A stretch of DNA of 25,032 bases from CAYLXC01 sp964387865. Lineage in GTDB: Bacteria > Patescibacteriota > Microgenomatia > Daviesbacterales > UBA10151. Shown in pieces: positions 13,451-20,636 of this stretch. The notes beneath the pieces were generated by a model that saw only the letters and a program-made list of their open reading frames with translations, was not told where the DNA came from and searched no databases. Made by a program: the position numbers and the translations under genes. The stretch is taken from the NCBI GenBank assembly GCA_964387865.1, contig CAYLXC010000013.1, positions 1-25,032 on the forward strand, in the 5' to 3' direction. The number at the start of each line of letters is the position of its first letter. Position 1 is the first letter of the stretch.

Positions 13451-14272
13451 AAAATACACATCCTTATGGTATCTGTGATCCGTAAACTGGAATTCACCTT
13501 TTCCTGAAATCAGAGCCTGATATTCTTTACAATCTCTACAAAGTTCCTCCCCTTTTATGCAAACCCAATTACCTTCCCCTATTGCCTTTTTAACCTCCTT
13601 TGCCTTATCTTTTATCCACTCAAGTTTAGGTTCCAGCGGATCCAAAACTATCCCTTTTGGCTCATCATCCCTGTCCAGATACCAAAAACTTGCTCCGGAA
13701 ACAGCTTTCCCTAAATTTGCTTCTGCTAAAATTGCATAAACATAAAGCTGCAAAGCATCTTTTTCATCATTTACTCCTGTTTTAAAATCGCAAACAACCA
13801 AAGTCCCATCATCCTTTTCCCCTACAAAATCAAAATTACCCATCAAAACTACATCCTCAAACAAATGCAGCTTTGGAAATGAAATCGAAGGGGCACTTTT
13901 TTCCAATCTTTTTGCATTTTTAAAAAAATTATCAAGCATTTTTAATCCTCTTTGCCCAAAAGTTGCTTCTTCCTCCCTTGAAGAAAAACCTCCTCTTTTT
14001 CCGGAATATTTCAGCCAAAAATTCCTGAATTTCCCCTCAAGCTGATCAAAAGTTATTTGACCTTGCATCTCAAGATACCATTTAACACTATCGTGAACAG
14101 TTGAACCTAAGGATAAATAAGGGGATGCAATTTGGATCCTATTTCCGCTCTTAGGATCCCTGTAAATATTTTTCAAATAAAATGAATTCGGACATTTCAA
14201 AAAATCAGATAAAGATGTAAAGGAAATAAAAATGGGGTTTTTTACAAAAGTTTTAGGAGCCAGCTTAATCAT
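13433..14272 (-). CDS. PD-(D/E)XK nuclease with Fe-S-type cysteines (RecB/Cas4-like)
   Basis: A 279-aa single-domain nuclease of the RecB/Cas4/AddB-C type. The core reads MGNFDFVGEKDDGTLVVCDFKTG, giving the D...DxK metal site, followed by the family's QLYVYA (QxxxY) helix. One Cys near the N-terminus (FLKCPNSF) and three near the C-terminus (VCIKGEELCRDC) are placed as the four ligands of the 4Fe-4S cluster in Cas4 and AddB. No helicase is attached. Its start overlaps the stop of the Bro-N gene by 8 nt, so they are translationally coupled. No CRISPR array or cas1 is near, so a Cas4 role in adaptation is unsupported; DNA repair or mobile-element processing is more likely. Confidence 0.83.
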   Translation of the reverse strand: MIKLAPKTFVKNPIFISFTSLSDFLKCPNSFYLKNIYRDPKSGNRIQIASPYLSLGSTVHDSVKWYLEMQGQITFDQLEGKFRNFWLKYSGKRGGFSSREEEATFGQRGLKMLDNFFKNAKRLEKSAPSISFPKLHLFEDVVLMGNFDFVGEKDDGTLVVCDFKTGVNDEKDALQLYVYAILAEANLGKAVSGASFWYLDRDDEPKGIVLDPLEPKLEWIKDKAKEVKKAIGEGNWVCIKGEELCRDCKEYQALISGKGEFQFTDHRYHKDVYFLPRSA

Positions 14273-15107
14273 AATATCGTTTTAATCTTTTTGCCACATT
14301 ACCCGGTAAATAATTTTCCTGAGTTACAATCTTTCTCCCTGTTTCAATTTCTAGCTTTTTTCTAGCATCACCTGCAATTTTCCCACCGCGTTTAGAAACA
14401 TGTTTGTTCTTCTCAAAACCTTTAGGATGTTCCGTTTTCGTTATCTCAGTTGTTGCAGCCTCACCAAGCTGAGAAAATAATAGTTCCAGATCATTCATAT
14501 GATCCCTAAGGTTTTCGCGCTTAAGACCTTTAAGTTTTTTGTATTCTCCAGGAGTAACACCAAATGTGGCTTTTGATATTTCTGCAGTAAGTATTTCGTA
14601 CTCTTTCGGTTTTTCTACCCCATGTTTTTGCCACTCATCTGTTAACTCTTCACGGATTGCAATTCCCCTCATCCGCCTTTCAATCCATTCATCAGGATAC
14701 CCTTTAGCTTTATAAAGCGCTCTTGCCCTTTTTTGAGCCAATTCCGGATCTTCTATTTCCTGGATTCGCTCATATCCTACCTTGGCGAGCCAGCGCTTAA
14801 ACGGTTCTGCTTTTGGAGAAGGAATTGATTGGATGATGCGTAAGACTCCTTCGGTATTAGCACAATCAGTTAAACGCATTTTTCCGTCAGGAGCCTGTAA
14901 TTTCAACTGTCGACAAATTGTCGATAGTTCAATACCATCCTCACTTTTGACTCGGATTTTCATTTTGAACCAGTAATCATTAGGATTTACACTATCAGTT
15001 AAAGCCTCAATAACATCAACAATTGAAAACCACCATTCGTTTTTATATATAATCTTTCTAATCTCTTTATTCCTAAAAATAGCAATTTTAGTAATTTCGT
15101 CTGACAT
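14265..15107 (-). CDS. Bro-N domain protein (DinD-like)
   Basis: A 280-aa protein with an N-terminal BRO domain (about residues 8-115: IAIFRNKEIRKIIYKNEWWFSIVDVIEAL, then LKLQAPDGKMRLTDCANTEGVLRIIQSIPS, PFKRWLAKVGYERI) and a C-terminal region with GRKIVTQENYLP, as in DNA-damage-inducible protein D relatives. BRO domains bind DNA and are common in phage and mobile elements; E. coli DinD inhibits RecA strand exchange. Here it is translationally coupled to a Fe-S nuclease and preceded by a second, so a DNA-processing role is likely but its details are unknown. Promoter TTGACT-18-TAAAGT lies at 15143-15114 with the -10 only 6 nt from the ATG. Confidence 0.83.
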   Translation of the reverse strand: MSDEITKIAIFRNKEIRKIIYKNEWWFSIVDVIEALTDSVNPNDYWFKMKIRVKSEDGIELSTICRQLKLQAPDGKMRLTDCANTEGVLRIIQSIPSPKAEPFKRWLAKVGYERIQEIEDPELAQKRARALYKAKGYPDEWIERRMRGIAIREELTDEWQKHGVEKPKEYEILTAEISKATFGVTPGEYKKLKGLKRENLRDHMNDLELLFSQLGEAATTEITKTEHPKGFEKNKHVSKRGGKIAGDARKKLEIETGRKIVTQENYLPGNVAKRLKRYYD

Positions 15108-15113
15108 GAATTT

Positions 15114-15143
15114 ACTTTAAACCATAAATTACCCGAAAGTCAA
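15114..15143 (-). promoter_or_regulatory. Bro-N gene promoter (TTGACT-18-TAAAGT)
   Basis: TTGACT (15143-15138), 18 nt, TAAAGT (15119-15114), then 6 nt to the ATG at 15107. Predicted leaderless. No obvious LexA-type inverted repeat overlaps it. Confidence 0.5.
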
Positions 15144-15147
15144 GAGA

Positions 15148-15804
15148 TTAGTACTTCGCAAAACGACTTCTGTAAATACATAAAGTGCAAGTTTCAGAAA
15201 TTGGAGGTAATTCCCCATTTAATACTGTTGAAATTTCGCTAATAAGCTTTAAAAACCCAACCATGTCCTCTTCAATCGGATGCCATGTAGGCATTGTGGT
15301 AAAAACAATTTTTCCATCAATTAGTTTCATTTCTTCAGGGTTTATGCTTACGACACCCATTTTTGAGATTTTAATAGGGTCTCCATTTGCTGGATTTTCT
15401 AATGCGAATTTATATGCATGTAATTGACTTGAATATTTTTTAAGTATTTCTTCTTCATCCGGGCTGGCTATTTTGAAGTCAATAAGGGCACAGGTTCCAT
15501 CCTCCAATTTTGTTAAAATATCAAACCTACCGCTTAAAAAACAGTTTGTATCATTGATCTGCACGGACATCAAATAACCTTCTTGGATCTCTATAATCCC
15601 ACTTGGAAGACTTGGATGAATATCTTGAAGATTCATTCCCATAATTGAATCCTGGAGTAGTTTATTTATCCTCCCAAACATTGAAGGAAATAGACCAGAA
15701 TATGAAACACCTAACTTTACTTTTTGGTAATAACAATGCTTACAGTCATTCCAAAGATACGCAAAATCAGAAGGACTGAGTTTATAAGCATTCCCATTAT
15801 TCAT
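15148..15804 (-). CDS. Second PD-(D/E)XK nuclease-like protein with paired cysteines
   Basis: A 218-aa protein with FLSGRFDILTKLEDGTCALIDFKIA, giving G-x-x-D followed by D-F-K, and a downstream SSQLHAYKFAL helix like the QxxxY motif. This is the RecB/Cas4 nuclease core. Cys pairs sit at both ends: DCKHCYY near residue 20 and TCTLCIY near the C-terminus, suggesting a bound Zn or Fe-S cluster. It is distinct from the 279-aa nuclease two genes on (little shared sequence outside the core). A gap of 40 nt with its own promoter separates it from the Bro-N gene. A second-strand-specific or repair nuclease is possible; no partner helicase is present. Confidence 0.75.
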   Translation of the reverse strand: MNNGNAYKLSPSDFAYLWNDCKHCYYQKVKLGVSYSGLFPSMFGRINKLLQDSIMGMNLQDIHPSLPSGIIEIQEGYLMSVQINDTNCFLSGRFDILTKLEDGTCALIDFKIASPDEEEILKKYSSQLHAYKFALENPANGDPIKISKMGVVSINPEEMKLIDGKIVFTTMPTWHPIEEDMVGFLKLISEISTVLNGELPPISETCTLCIYRSRFAKY

Positions 15805-15830
15805 ACCCTATAATGATATCATTAAGGATA

Positions 15831-15914
15831 CTAATTTTCAACTTCTTGAGGGTTTTTGACTATTTCACATGTGCTAATGGGAATTAAACTACTTGTATTT
15901 AAAGTAACATAGAA
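15831..15914 (-). pseudogene. Short PIN-domain toxin C-terminal fragment
   Basis: Twenty-seven codons before a TAG, bounded upstream by an in-frame TAA, read FYVTLNTSSLIPISTC then EIVKNPQEVEN. The FYVTLNT...EIVKNPQE pattern is like the last strands of PIN toxins and shares VKNPQ with the VapC remnant at 7641-7754. No start and no catalytic acids remain. Too short for a firm call. Confidence 0.35.
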
Positions 15915-16065
15915 TTAAAAGTTCCCATTCTTTAATCTGCTTATACTGAGCTTGCTTACAGTGAGTTCATCGAACCAGTCGAAGGATTTATCCTGAGTAT
16001 CATCGAAGAATTCCTCCTGCAACTTCTGCAAACTCTGTACTTTTCGTGTTTGTCCAATCGGAATT

Positions 16066-16335
16066 TCAGTATTTTCTATATTTATCGTGTTTGCCAATAT
16101 CTATAAAAAGGGCGGTAGTTTTATTAATCCAGGAAAAAAAGATTCGATTGCCCCTATCGATTCTAATAGTCCAAAATGACGATCCTTTAAGCTTTTCTAA
16201 ATTTAAACTCGGATGCTTTGGATTTTTAACAAATAAAGATACTGCTTTAATTGTTTTATTTAAAAGGTCTAGATTATTTTTCAAAAATTTTGCTCGTGAA
16301 GATAAATACCTTGAAGAATATTGGATCTTTATCAT
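16066..16335 (-). CDS. RelE/ParE-type toxin
   Basis: An 89-aa basic protein: YSSRYLSSRAKFLKNNLDLLNKTIKAVSLF then HPSLNLEKLKGSSFWTIRIDRGNRIFFSW and a final DIGKHDKYRKY. The length, the helical N-terminus, the LxxLKG...W-IRI-R-RI-F strands and the G-H-xx-Y ending match RelE/ParE/YoeB toxins, which cleave mRNA on the ribosome (RelE) or poison gyrase (ParE); which applies is not decidable here. It starts 3 nt after the antitoxin stop. Ends with TGA. Confidence 0.87.
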   Translation of the reverse strand: MIKIQYSSRYLSSRAKFLKNNLDLLNKTIKAVSLFVKNPKHPSLNLEKLKGSSFWTIRIDRGNRIFFSWINKTTALFIDIGKHDKYRKY

Positions 16336-16338
16336 GCC

Positions 16339-16608
16339 TTAAGCATTTACTTCTTTTCTCATTTCCTCAAAATCGGCTTCAAGATCCTCGGGTGTAGCTA
16401 TTGTTTTTGTCTTTCCTGCCTTATATTCCGCTAATGCTTCATTAAGAGCTGCTTCTAACTGCAGCTTTTCCAAAAGATCCAATCCTATTACCGCCCCGAG
16501 CGGTTTATTGTTGGCCATAACAATAATAGGCTCTTTAGACTTATTAGCTTGATTAAGGACCTTTTTATACTCCCTTTGAATTTGTCTTGCAGAAATTGTT
16601 GTAAACAT
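16339..16608 (-). CDS. Phd/YefM-type antitoxin
   Basis: An 89-aa antitoxin: MFTTISARQIQREYKKVLNQ, then KEPIIVMANNKPLGAVIGLDLLEKL, the standard Phd/YefM DNA-binding half, and an acidic C-terminal tail (ATPEDLEADFEEMRKEV) for toxin wrapping. First gene of the pair. Its promoter TTGACA-17-TATTAT is near perfect and carries a 7-bp inverted repeat over the -35, the expected site for autorepression. The -10 box is 8 nt before the ATG, so the mRNA has at most one or two leader bases. Confidence 0.9.
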   Translation of the reverse strand: MFTTISARQIQREYKKVLNQANKSKEPIIVMANNKPLGAVIGLDLLEKLQLEAALNEALAEYKAGKTKTIATPEDLEADFEEMRKEVNA

Positions 16609-16616
16609 ATTTTTAT

Positions 16617-16645
16617 ATAATACAATAATTTAGTATGTATGTCAA
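16617..16645 (-). promoter_or_regulatory. phd-relE promoter (TTGACA-17-TATTAT)
   Basis: Minus-strand TTGACA (16645-16640), 17 nt, TATTAT (16622-16617), 8 nt, ATG at 16608. One of the two promoters here with both a strong -35 and a leaderless layout. Confidence 0.7.
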
Positions 16646-16654
16646 GATGACATA
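16638..16654. promoter_or_regulatory. Inverted-repeat operator of the phd-relE module
   Basis: TATGTCA-AGA-TGACATA, a perfect 7-bp inverted repeat overlapping the -35 box. Autorepression by the Phd-type antitoxin is the likely use. Confidence 0.55.
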
Positions 16655-16669
16655 AATATTGGGACATAA

Positions 16670-16705
16670 GTCAAAAAGTTTGCAAAATACCTAGGTGTCA
16701 AGCTA
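16670..16705. repeat. Direct repeat copy 1 (flanks the secreted coiled-coil gene)
   Basis: A 36-nt stretch beginning GTCAAAAAGTT and ending GGTGTCAAGCTA. It matches 17611-17646 at 30 of 36 positions without gaps. Confidence 0.75.
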
Positions 16706-16706
16706 G

Positions 16707-16723
16707 GACACCCTCCAGGTGTC
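16707..16723. repeat. GACACC-CTCCA-GGTGTC hairpin
   Basis: A 6-bp inverted repeat with loop CTCCA directly after the direct repeat. A second hairpin at 17816-17834 has the same loop but a different, still perfectly paired stem. Confidence 0.6.
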
Positions 16724-16778
16724 TAATTTCACTATCGCAAGCTTGCTTATCTAGCCCCAGGGGTTGGAATTCATTCAC

Positions 16779-16807
16779 TTGACAGATGGATATATAGAAA
16801 TTACTAT
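16779..16807 (+). promoter_or_regulatory. Promoter of the secreted coiled-coil gene
   Basis: TTGACA (16779-16784), 17 nt, TACTAT (16802-16807); TATACA at 16805-16810 is an alternative -10. Leader of about 14 nt before the ATG at 16828 with no clear Shine-Dalgarno. Confidence 0.45.
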
Positions 16808-16827
16808 ACAAAAGCTGTCTGAGAACT

Positions 16828-17517
16828 ATGTTTAAAAAAACAGTCATTACTATCGCTCTTGCGATCGTTATCTTATCCGCTCCACAACTTATCAAAGCGG
16901 CTACCTCGAATAACCCTAACTTTCCAACATTTGAAGAAGTCCAACAAATGATTAGTCAGTCTCTATCCAATCTGCAAAGTCAAATTGACAATTTAGTAAA
17001 TAATCAAACACAATCGGATCAAAAAGCTGCCGATTTAGAAAATTCAATCCAAAGTTTGTCATCTAAAATAAACAGTCTTGAATTTTCTACAGCTACAATG
17101 ACAGCCAGGATTGATAATTTAAACCAAAAAATATTGGGACAAAAAAGAGTCTTTGGAGTATCTCAAGTCAGAGGTTCTCTTTGGTCTACCTCAGATACCA
17201 GTCCAAGCGTCAAAACTCCGGATGAAGTCAGTATAAATTGCCCTGTTAATTGTCTGCTTTGGGTAAACTATGACGTGGATACCAGAAATACAGTCGGGGG
17301 ATTTCAGCATATTTACCATATTTTTATAGATGATACTAATCCGGCAGTATTTAACCAGGCAACGATGACAACGGCAAGTGCCGCAGTACCTCTGGCAGTC
17401 AACGGAGTATTCCCGGTATCAGCCGGACAACATACAGTTTCTATTTATGTTAGATTATACGGCGGAACTCTCGAACAACACGAAAGCCACCTTCAAGTCA
17501 TGGCCATAGAGCCATAA
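16828..17517 (+). CDS. Secreted protein with coiled coil and C-terminal beta domain
   Basis: A 229-aa protein. Residues 1-24 are a Sec signal peptide (MFKKTVITIALAIVILSAPQ, cleavage after the KAA region). Residues about 30-105 form a coiled coil rich in Q/N/S (LSNLQSQIDNLVNN...LENSIQSLSSKINSLEFS...ARIDNLNQKI). The C-terminal ~120 residues look like a beta-sandwich with a Cys pair (INCPVNCLLWVNYDVDT) that may form a disulfide, and a repeated VSIYVRLYGG strand. A surface-exposed, possibly trimeric or fibre-like adhesin is an inference; I know no family match. The gene sits alone between direct repeats and conserved-loop hairpins, suggesting a mobile or duplicated cassette. Confidence 0.8.
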   Translation: MFKKTVITIALAIVILSAPQLIKAATSNNPNFPTFEEVQQMISQSLSNLQSQIDNLVNNQTQSDQKAADLENSIQSLSSKINSLEFSTATMTARIDNLNQKILGQKRVFGVSQVRGSLWSTSDTSPSVKTPDEVSINCPVNCLLWVNYDVDTRNTVGGFQHIYHIFIDDTNPAVFNQATMTTASAAVPLAVNGVFPVSAGQHTVSIYVRLYGGTLEQHESHLQVMAIEP

Positions 17518-17610
17518 ACTCCAATTTTCCTTGAAAAGCTTGGTGGAGGACTGATTGTTTTAAAAGTTCCAATTCTTGCAATTGTTACTCCTACAACTTC
17601 TGCAAATCTT

Positions 17611-17646
17611 GTCAAAAAGTTCTCAAAAACCCAAGGTGTCAACCTA
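17611..17646. repeat. Direct repeat copy 2
   Basis: GTCAAAAAGTT...GGTGTCAACCTA, 30 of 36 identical to 16670-16705. The two copies are 941 bp apart and bracket the secreted coiled-coil gene. Confidence 0.75.
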
Positions 17647-17655
17647 ATCCACCTC

Positions 17656-17698
17656 ATTCGAGTCTGAGTCCTGTGGGACTCATCCCTCAGAGTCGAAG
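17656..17698. repeat. Long imperfect hairpin downstream of the secreted gene
   Basis: Arms ATTCGAGTCTGAG and CTCAGAGTCGAAG pair at 11 of 13 positions, and an internal GAGTCC-TGTG-GGACTC offers an alternative stem. Palindrome of the TCGA type seen elsewhere in the window. No T-tract, so not an intrinsic terminator. Confidence 0.55.
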
Positions 17699-17720
17699 AC
17701 CTAAGGGTGTGCAAACATAA

Positions 17721-17840
17721 AATTGCGGCAGTATTGTCCCTAAAGGTAGCATTGAAGAAGATTCAGCCATAGAGTGTTATTTTATCACAACATCAAACAG
17801 CCAGGTGCCAATCTATTCCACCCTCCAGGTGGAAATTTAG
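17721..17840 (+). pseudogene. Possible 3' fragment of a surface-protein gene
   Basis: Thirty-nine open codons after an in-frame TAA read NCGSIVPKGSIEEDSAIE, then CYFITTSNSQVPIYSTLQVEI and TAG. The text looks like a beta-rich C-terminus ending LQVEI, loosely like HLQVMAIEP at the end of the gene upstream. No start. The remainder of 17518-17836 holds only the repeats listed and no other coding signal that I can see. Confidence 0.25.
17816..17834. repeat. TTCCACC-CTCCA-GGTGGAA hairpin
   Basis: A perfect 7-bp stem with the same CTCCA loop as 16707-16723, preceded in both cases by AGGTGYCAANCTA. It lies immediately after the stop of the 386-aa minus-strand gene and could form at the end of that operon's transcript; no T-tract follows. 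Confidence 0.6.
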
Positions 17841-18997
17841 GTTACGTTTTTACCTTCATCATCTTTTGATTTTCTATCCTCATCATTAGTTACTTCATTA
17901 AGAAATTTAGTATCCATCCCAAAGAAATTATTTTGTTGCAAGATAAATATTTCTTTATTTTTTTCATCAATTCCTTTTTTCAATTCGTAAAGTTTCTTTT
18001 TCTCTTTAAAATTCTTTTTTACATCTTCTTCTGCATCTGTAGGCGGTTCTTCAGGTTCTGGTATGGAAGGTGTTCTCACTTCTGCACTTACACCTTTCTC
18101 AAAATGTTTAAGCATTTTTTTAAACAAAAGCCTCACGCTTGTTGCTTCCGCTGGTTCATTTATTTTGAGTATTTTTATAAGCTCTTCAACAAGATTATTT
18201 GCCCTCTCCACCATCTCTTCCCTATTAACTTTTTCCATAGCTTCTTTCCTCTTTTTTGCATAATTTTGGTAGCCATTTTTTAAATCTTGATACACTTTTA
18301 TTGAAGCATAGATTTTTAAAGTGTAGTCTAAAGCGGTATCAAAATGCTGCGCTAACTCCAACCCCACACCAATAAACATATCTATAGATCCATTATTAAC
18401 GTATTTTATCTTGAAGGATTTGCTTTCACCTAAGGCATCTGCCAAAGATACAAGAAAATTCTTAATGTCACCGAATACATCCTCAAGATTCTCTAGCTCT
18501 GCGTACTCTTCAGGAAAAGAAAAACCAATCTCATATTCATTATCTTCAAGTGTCCTCGGTTTAACACCAAATGCAACTAAAGAGTTTTTTATGTTATCTA
18601 ATTTGCTCAAAGTATCTTGTCTTTGATTAATAAAAGTCTCAAGTTTCGATTTAACTTCGTGAGCTTGGCTATTTAATATGTTATTTAATTCTTGTTGGGA
18701 ATTAATTCCAAAAAAATTAGCAATGTTAAGTTTTTGTAAAATCTTATAGTCAGTCATCACATAGCCACTTACTAGTGATCTCTCTAAATCTGCACGCATA
18801 CTTTCTTTTTCATTATTTAAAGCCTCGGGGTTATTTTCATTATAAAAATTTAAGATATTCTGGAATCTAGCTTGGAAGTTAAAAGCTTGTTCATCCTTTT
18901 GTATATCTTCAATTATTTTAAGTAATTTTCCAGTATCCATATTTAAGGCAAATTTTACCGCTTTTTGGAGGTAATTGCCAGATATAAAACGACTCAA
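17837..18997 (-). CDS. Unknown 386-aa protein at the end of the lexA/restriction-modification operon
   Basis: I do not recognise the family. The sequence is helical and charged in its first ~130 residues, has a central segment NNGSIDMFIGVGLELAQHFDTAL (about 205-230) flanked by strands (SKSFKIKYV), then a helical region with LVEELIKILKI, and a low-complexity Pro/Glu/Lys tail (PEPEEPPTDAEEDVKK...) ending in Lys/Asp/Glu. No membrane helix, NTPase or nuclease motif is seen. It starts 7 nt after the endonuclease stop, so it belongs to the operon. Position after an R-M pair suggests an accessory defence or control protein. The end-of-gene hairpin at 17816-17834 lies just past its stop. Confidence 0.75.
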   Translation of the reverse strand: MSRFISGNYLQKAVKFALNMDTGKLLKIIEDIQKDEQAFNFQARFQNILNFYNENNPEALNNEKESMRADLERSLVSGYVMTDYKILQKLNIANFFGINSQQELNNILNSQAHEVKSKLETFINQRQDTLSKLDNIKNSLVAFGVKPRTLEDNEYEIGFSFPEEYAELENLEDVFGDIKNFLVSLADALGESKSFKIKYVNNGSIDMFIGVGLELAQHFDTALDYTLKIYASIKVYQDLKNGYQNYAKKRKEAMEKVNREEMVERANNLVEELIKILKINEPAEATSVRLLFKKMLKHFEKGVSAEVRTPSIPEPEEPPTDAEEDVKKNFKEKKKLYELKKGIDEKNKEIFILQQNNFFGMDTKFLNEVTNDEDRKSKDDEGKNVT

Positions 18998-19004
18998 AAA
19001 CTTT

Positions 19005-19802
19005 CTAAATAATGACGGTTACTTTTTCGTATAATATGGGTAGAACGTTTTGTCGCATCCTAAATTTTGTTCCATGATTATGCCCAGTACGCGCATCAAA
19101 ATCCACCAATATTTTCCCTTCTTCTATTGCTTTGAGAAATCCTCCAAAGCTAAATTTTTGAAGCATCATAACTTTGGTATATTTGTAATATTCTTTTTTA
19201 CGTTCAACTTTCACTTCAGCTTGAACATAAAAAGTATTAAGTAATTTTGTCCCAGCTTTATGTTCCAAATCATCAAATCCCCAATAAGGTTGCGGATTAA
19301 GCTCACCTAATCCAGCACGCTTTTTAACTGATTCAAGCCATCTTTTATGCCTTATATCAACGCTACCAGCATCAAAAGAAATTAAGATTTTCCTTGCTTT
19401 ACGATCAATCACTACCATAAAACCTCGATCGCTTCTTGATTGACCATGAATTGTCTGCCGGAAACTCATTTCACCCTTGGCATATTTTTTGCCATCTTCC
19501 TGATGAGCCCACCCGTATTTTGGCAATAGAACCTGTGGAATAAAGCGAATAGCCCGAGGTGATGGTTCACTATGGAAAAGAGTTGTGAGCGAAGAGGAAT
19601 TAATACGTTGTGCTTTCAGTTCCCACTCAGCAGCATTTGGTATTGGTAAATTATTTTCCTGGATACCTAATAAATCTTCCAGTGTATTACCGATACCACC
19701 TGCATTACCATGCCTTGCGTTTACAATCCAACCTAATTCCGCTATCTTTTTAAGTTCGTCTATTAACGCTTGTTTTGTATAAATAACCTGTTTATCTGTC
19801 AT
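19005..19802 (-). CDS. Type II restriction endonuclease, MvaI/BcnI-like
   Basis: A 265-aa protein whose N-terminal half fits the MvaI/BcnI nuclease family: GNAGGIGNTLEDLLGIQENN, then EWELKAQRINSSSLTTLFHSEPSPRA, where E-L-K is the catalytic end of the PD-(D/E)XK site. MvaI and BcnI act as monomers on CCWGG and CCSGG; the target here cannot be read from sequence. The residue five before the ELK glutamate, where MvaI has Asp, is Asn here (PIPNAAEWELK), with another Glu closer by; activity should not be assumed. It starts 4 nt after the methyltransferase gene on the same strand, as expected for an R-M pair. Confidence 0.82.
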   Translation of the reverse strand: MTDKQVIYTKQALIDELKKIAELGWIVNARHGNAGGIGNTLEDLLGIQENNLPIPNAAEWELKAQRINSSSLTTLFHSEPSPRAIRFIPQVLLPKYGWAHQEDGKKYAKGEMSFRQTIHGQSRSDRGFMVVIDRKARKILISFDAGSVDIRHKRWLESVKKRAGLGELNPQPYWGFDDLEHKAGTKLLNTFYVQAEVKVERKKEYYKYTKVMMLQKFSFGGFLKAIEEGKILVDFDARTGHNHGTKFRMRQNVLPILYEKVTVII

Positions 19803-19806
19803 TATT

Positions 19807-20625
19807 TTACCAGAGCGTTAACTTAGACGAGTGTTGCTCAATTCTTTTCTCTGCCATCTTACAATATTCCGGTGAAATGTCAATTCCAATGTAATCTCTT
19901 TTAAAATTTATCGCAGAAATAGCTGTTGTGCCTGAGCCCATAAAAGGATCAAGAATCATTTTTGCGTTAGTTGAAGAAATAATACGATCAATTAATTTAA
20001 CAGGGAAAGGAGCAGGGTGCTCGTTTTTCATCTCTTGTGTAAACTCCCAGATATCACCATAAGCGTTAGCTTTTGGTGTTAACCTGAACTTTGGTTTAGC
20101 TATAAGATAAATAACTTCAAAAGTAGGTAAGAAATATCCTGGATTGAAATTAATACCTCCTTTTCTCTTCCAAATAATAATTTGCCTGACAGGAAATCCA
20201 CTAACGATATCTTGACGATCTTGTAGCAAACCATCTTGTACCCGCCATTTATGATTGTAGAAAATTGCGCCATCTTCTGGAATTATTCTCATCATTTCAG
20301 TCAAACAATCTTTTTGCCATTTAATATATTGATCATGAGGCATACAATCGTCGTGATGAGTATATCCGTTTTGGAGTGCAGCATTTGCCCATTTACCACC
20401 ACGCCCATCTTTCATACCATTACCAGTTGAGTTTTTGAGATTATAGGGAGGTGAAGTAACAATTAAATCGACTGTTCCATCAGGGATCTGTCTCATAACT
20501 TCTAGGATATCTCCGCAGATAATTCTGTTTATAAAGTCTTCTGGAAATACTAGCTTTTGAATACCATTTGTATTTTTAGCTTTCGTCATTTCTAATGGTT
20601 TACTTTGTTGTGTTAAATTAATCAT
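19807..20625 (-). CDS. DNA methyltransferase (beta class, N4-cytosine or N6-adenine)
   Basis: A 272-aa SAM-dependent enzyme. Motif IV TSPPYNL is at residues 57-63 and precedes motif I DPFMGSGTTA (226-235), the beta-class order; DYIGIDISPEYCKMAEKRI closes the SAM-binding fold. TSPPY is common in m4C enzymes, and MvaI/BcnI-type systems use m4C, so cytosine-N4 is the better guess. Starts 11 nt after lexA, preceded by AAGG, and ends 4 nt before the endonuclease gene. It should protect host DNA from the endonuclease. Its SAM use links loosely to the SAH hydrolase at 11514. Confidence 0.92.
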   Translation of the reverse strand: MINLTQQSKPLEMTKAKNTNGIQKLVFPEDFINRIICGDILEVMRQIPDGTVDLIVTSPPYNLKNSTGNGMKDGRGGKWANAALQNGYTHHDDCMPHDQYIKWQKDCLTEMMRIIPEDGAIFYNHKWRVQDGLLQDRQDIVSGFPVRQIIIWKRKGGINFNPGYFLPTFEVIYLIAKPKFRLTPKANAYGDIWEFTQEMKNEHPAPFPVKLIDRIISSTNAKMILDPFMGSGTTAISAINFKRDYIGIDISPEYCKMAEKRIEQHSSKLTLW

Positions 20626-20636
20626 TTTTTATTGCC

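Noticed and set aside
15915..16097. 60-codon minus-strand ORF after the RelE gene
   Set aside because: It overlaps the toxin 3' end in another frame, includes TCGAAGGA-type repeat text, and has no ribosome-binding site or family-like pattern.
16707..17834. XerC/D dif or integron attC sites at the CTCCA hairpins
   Set aside because: Neither shows a dif-like 28-mer or the attC core-site signature, and no integrase gene is in the window; kept only as unexplained hairpins.
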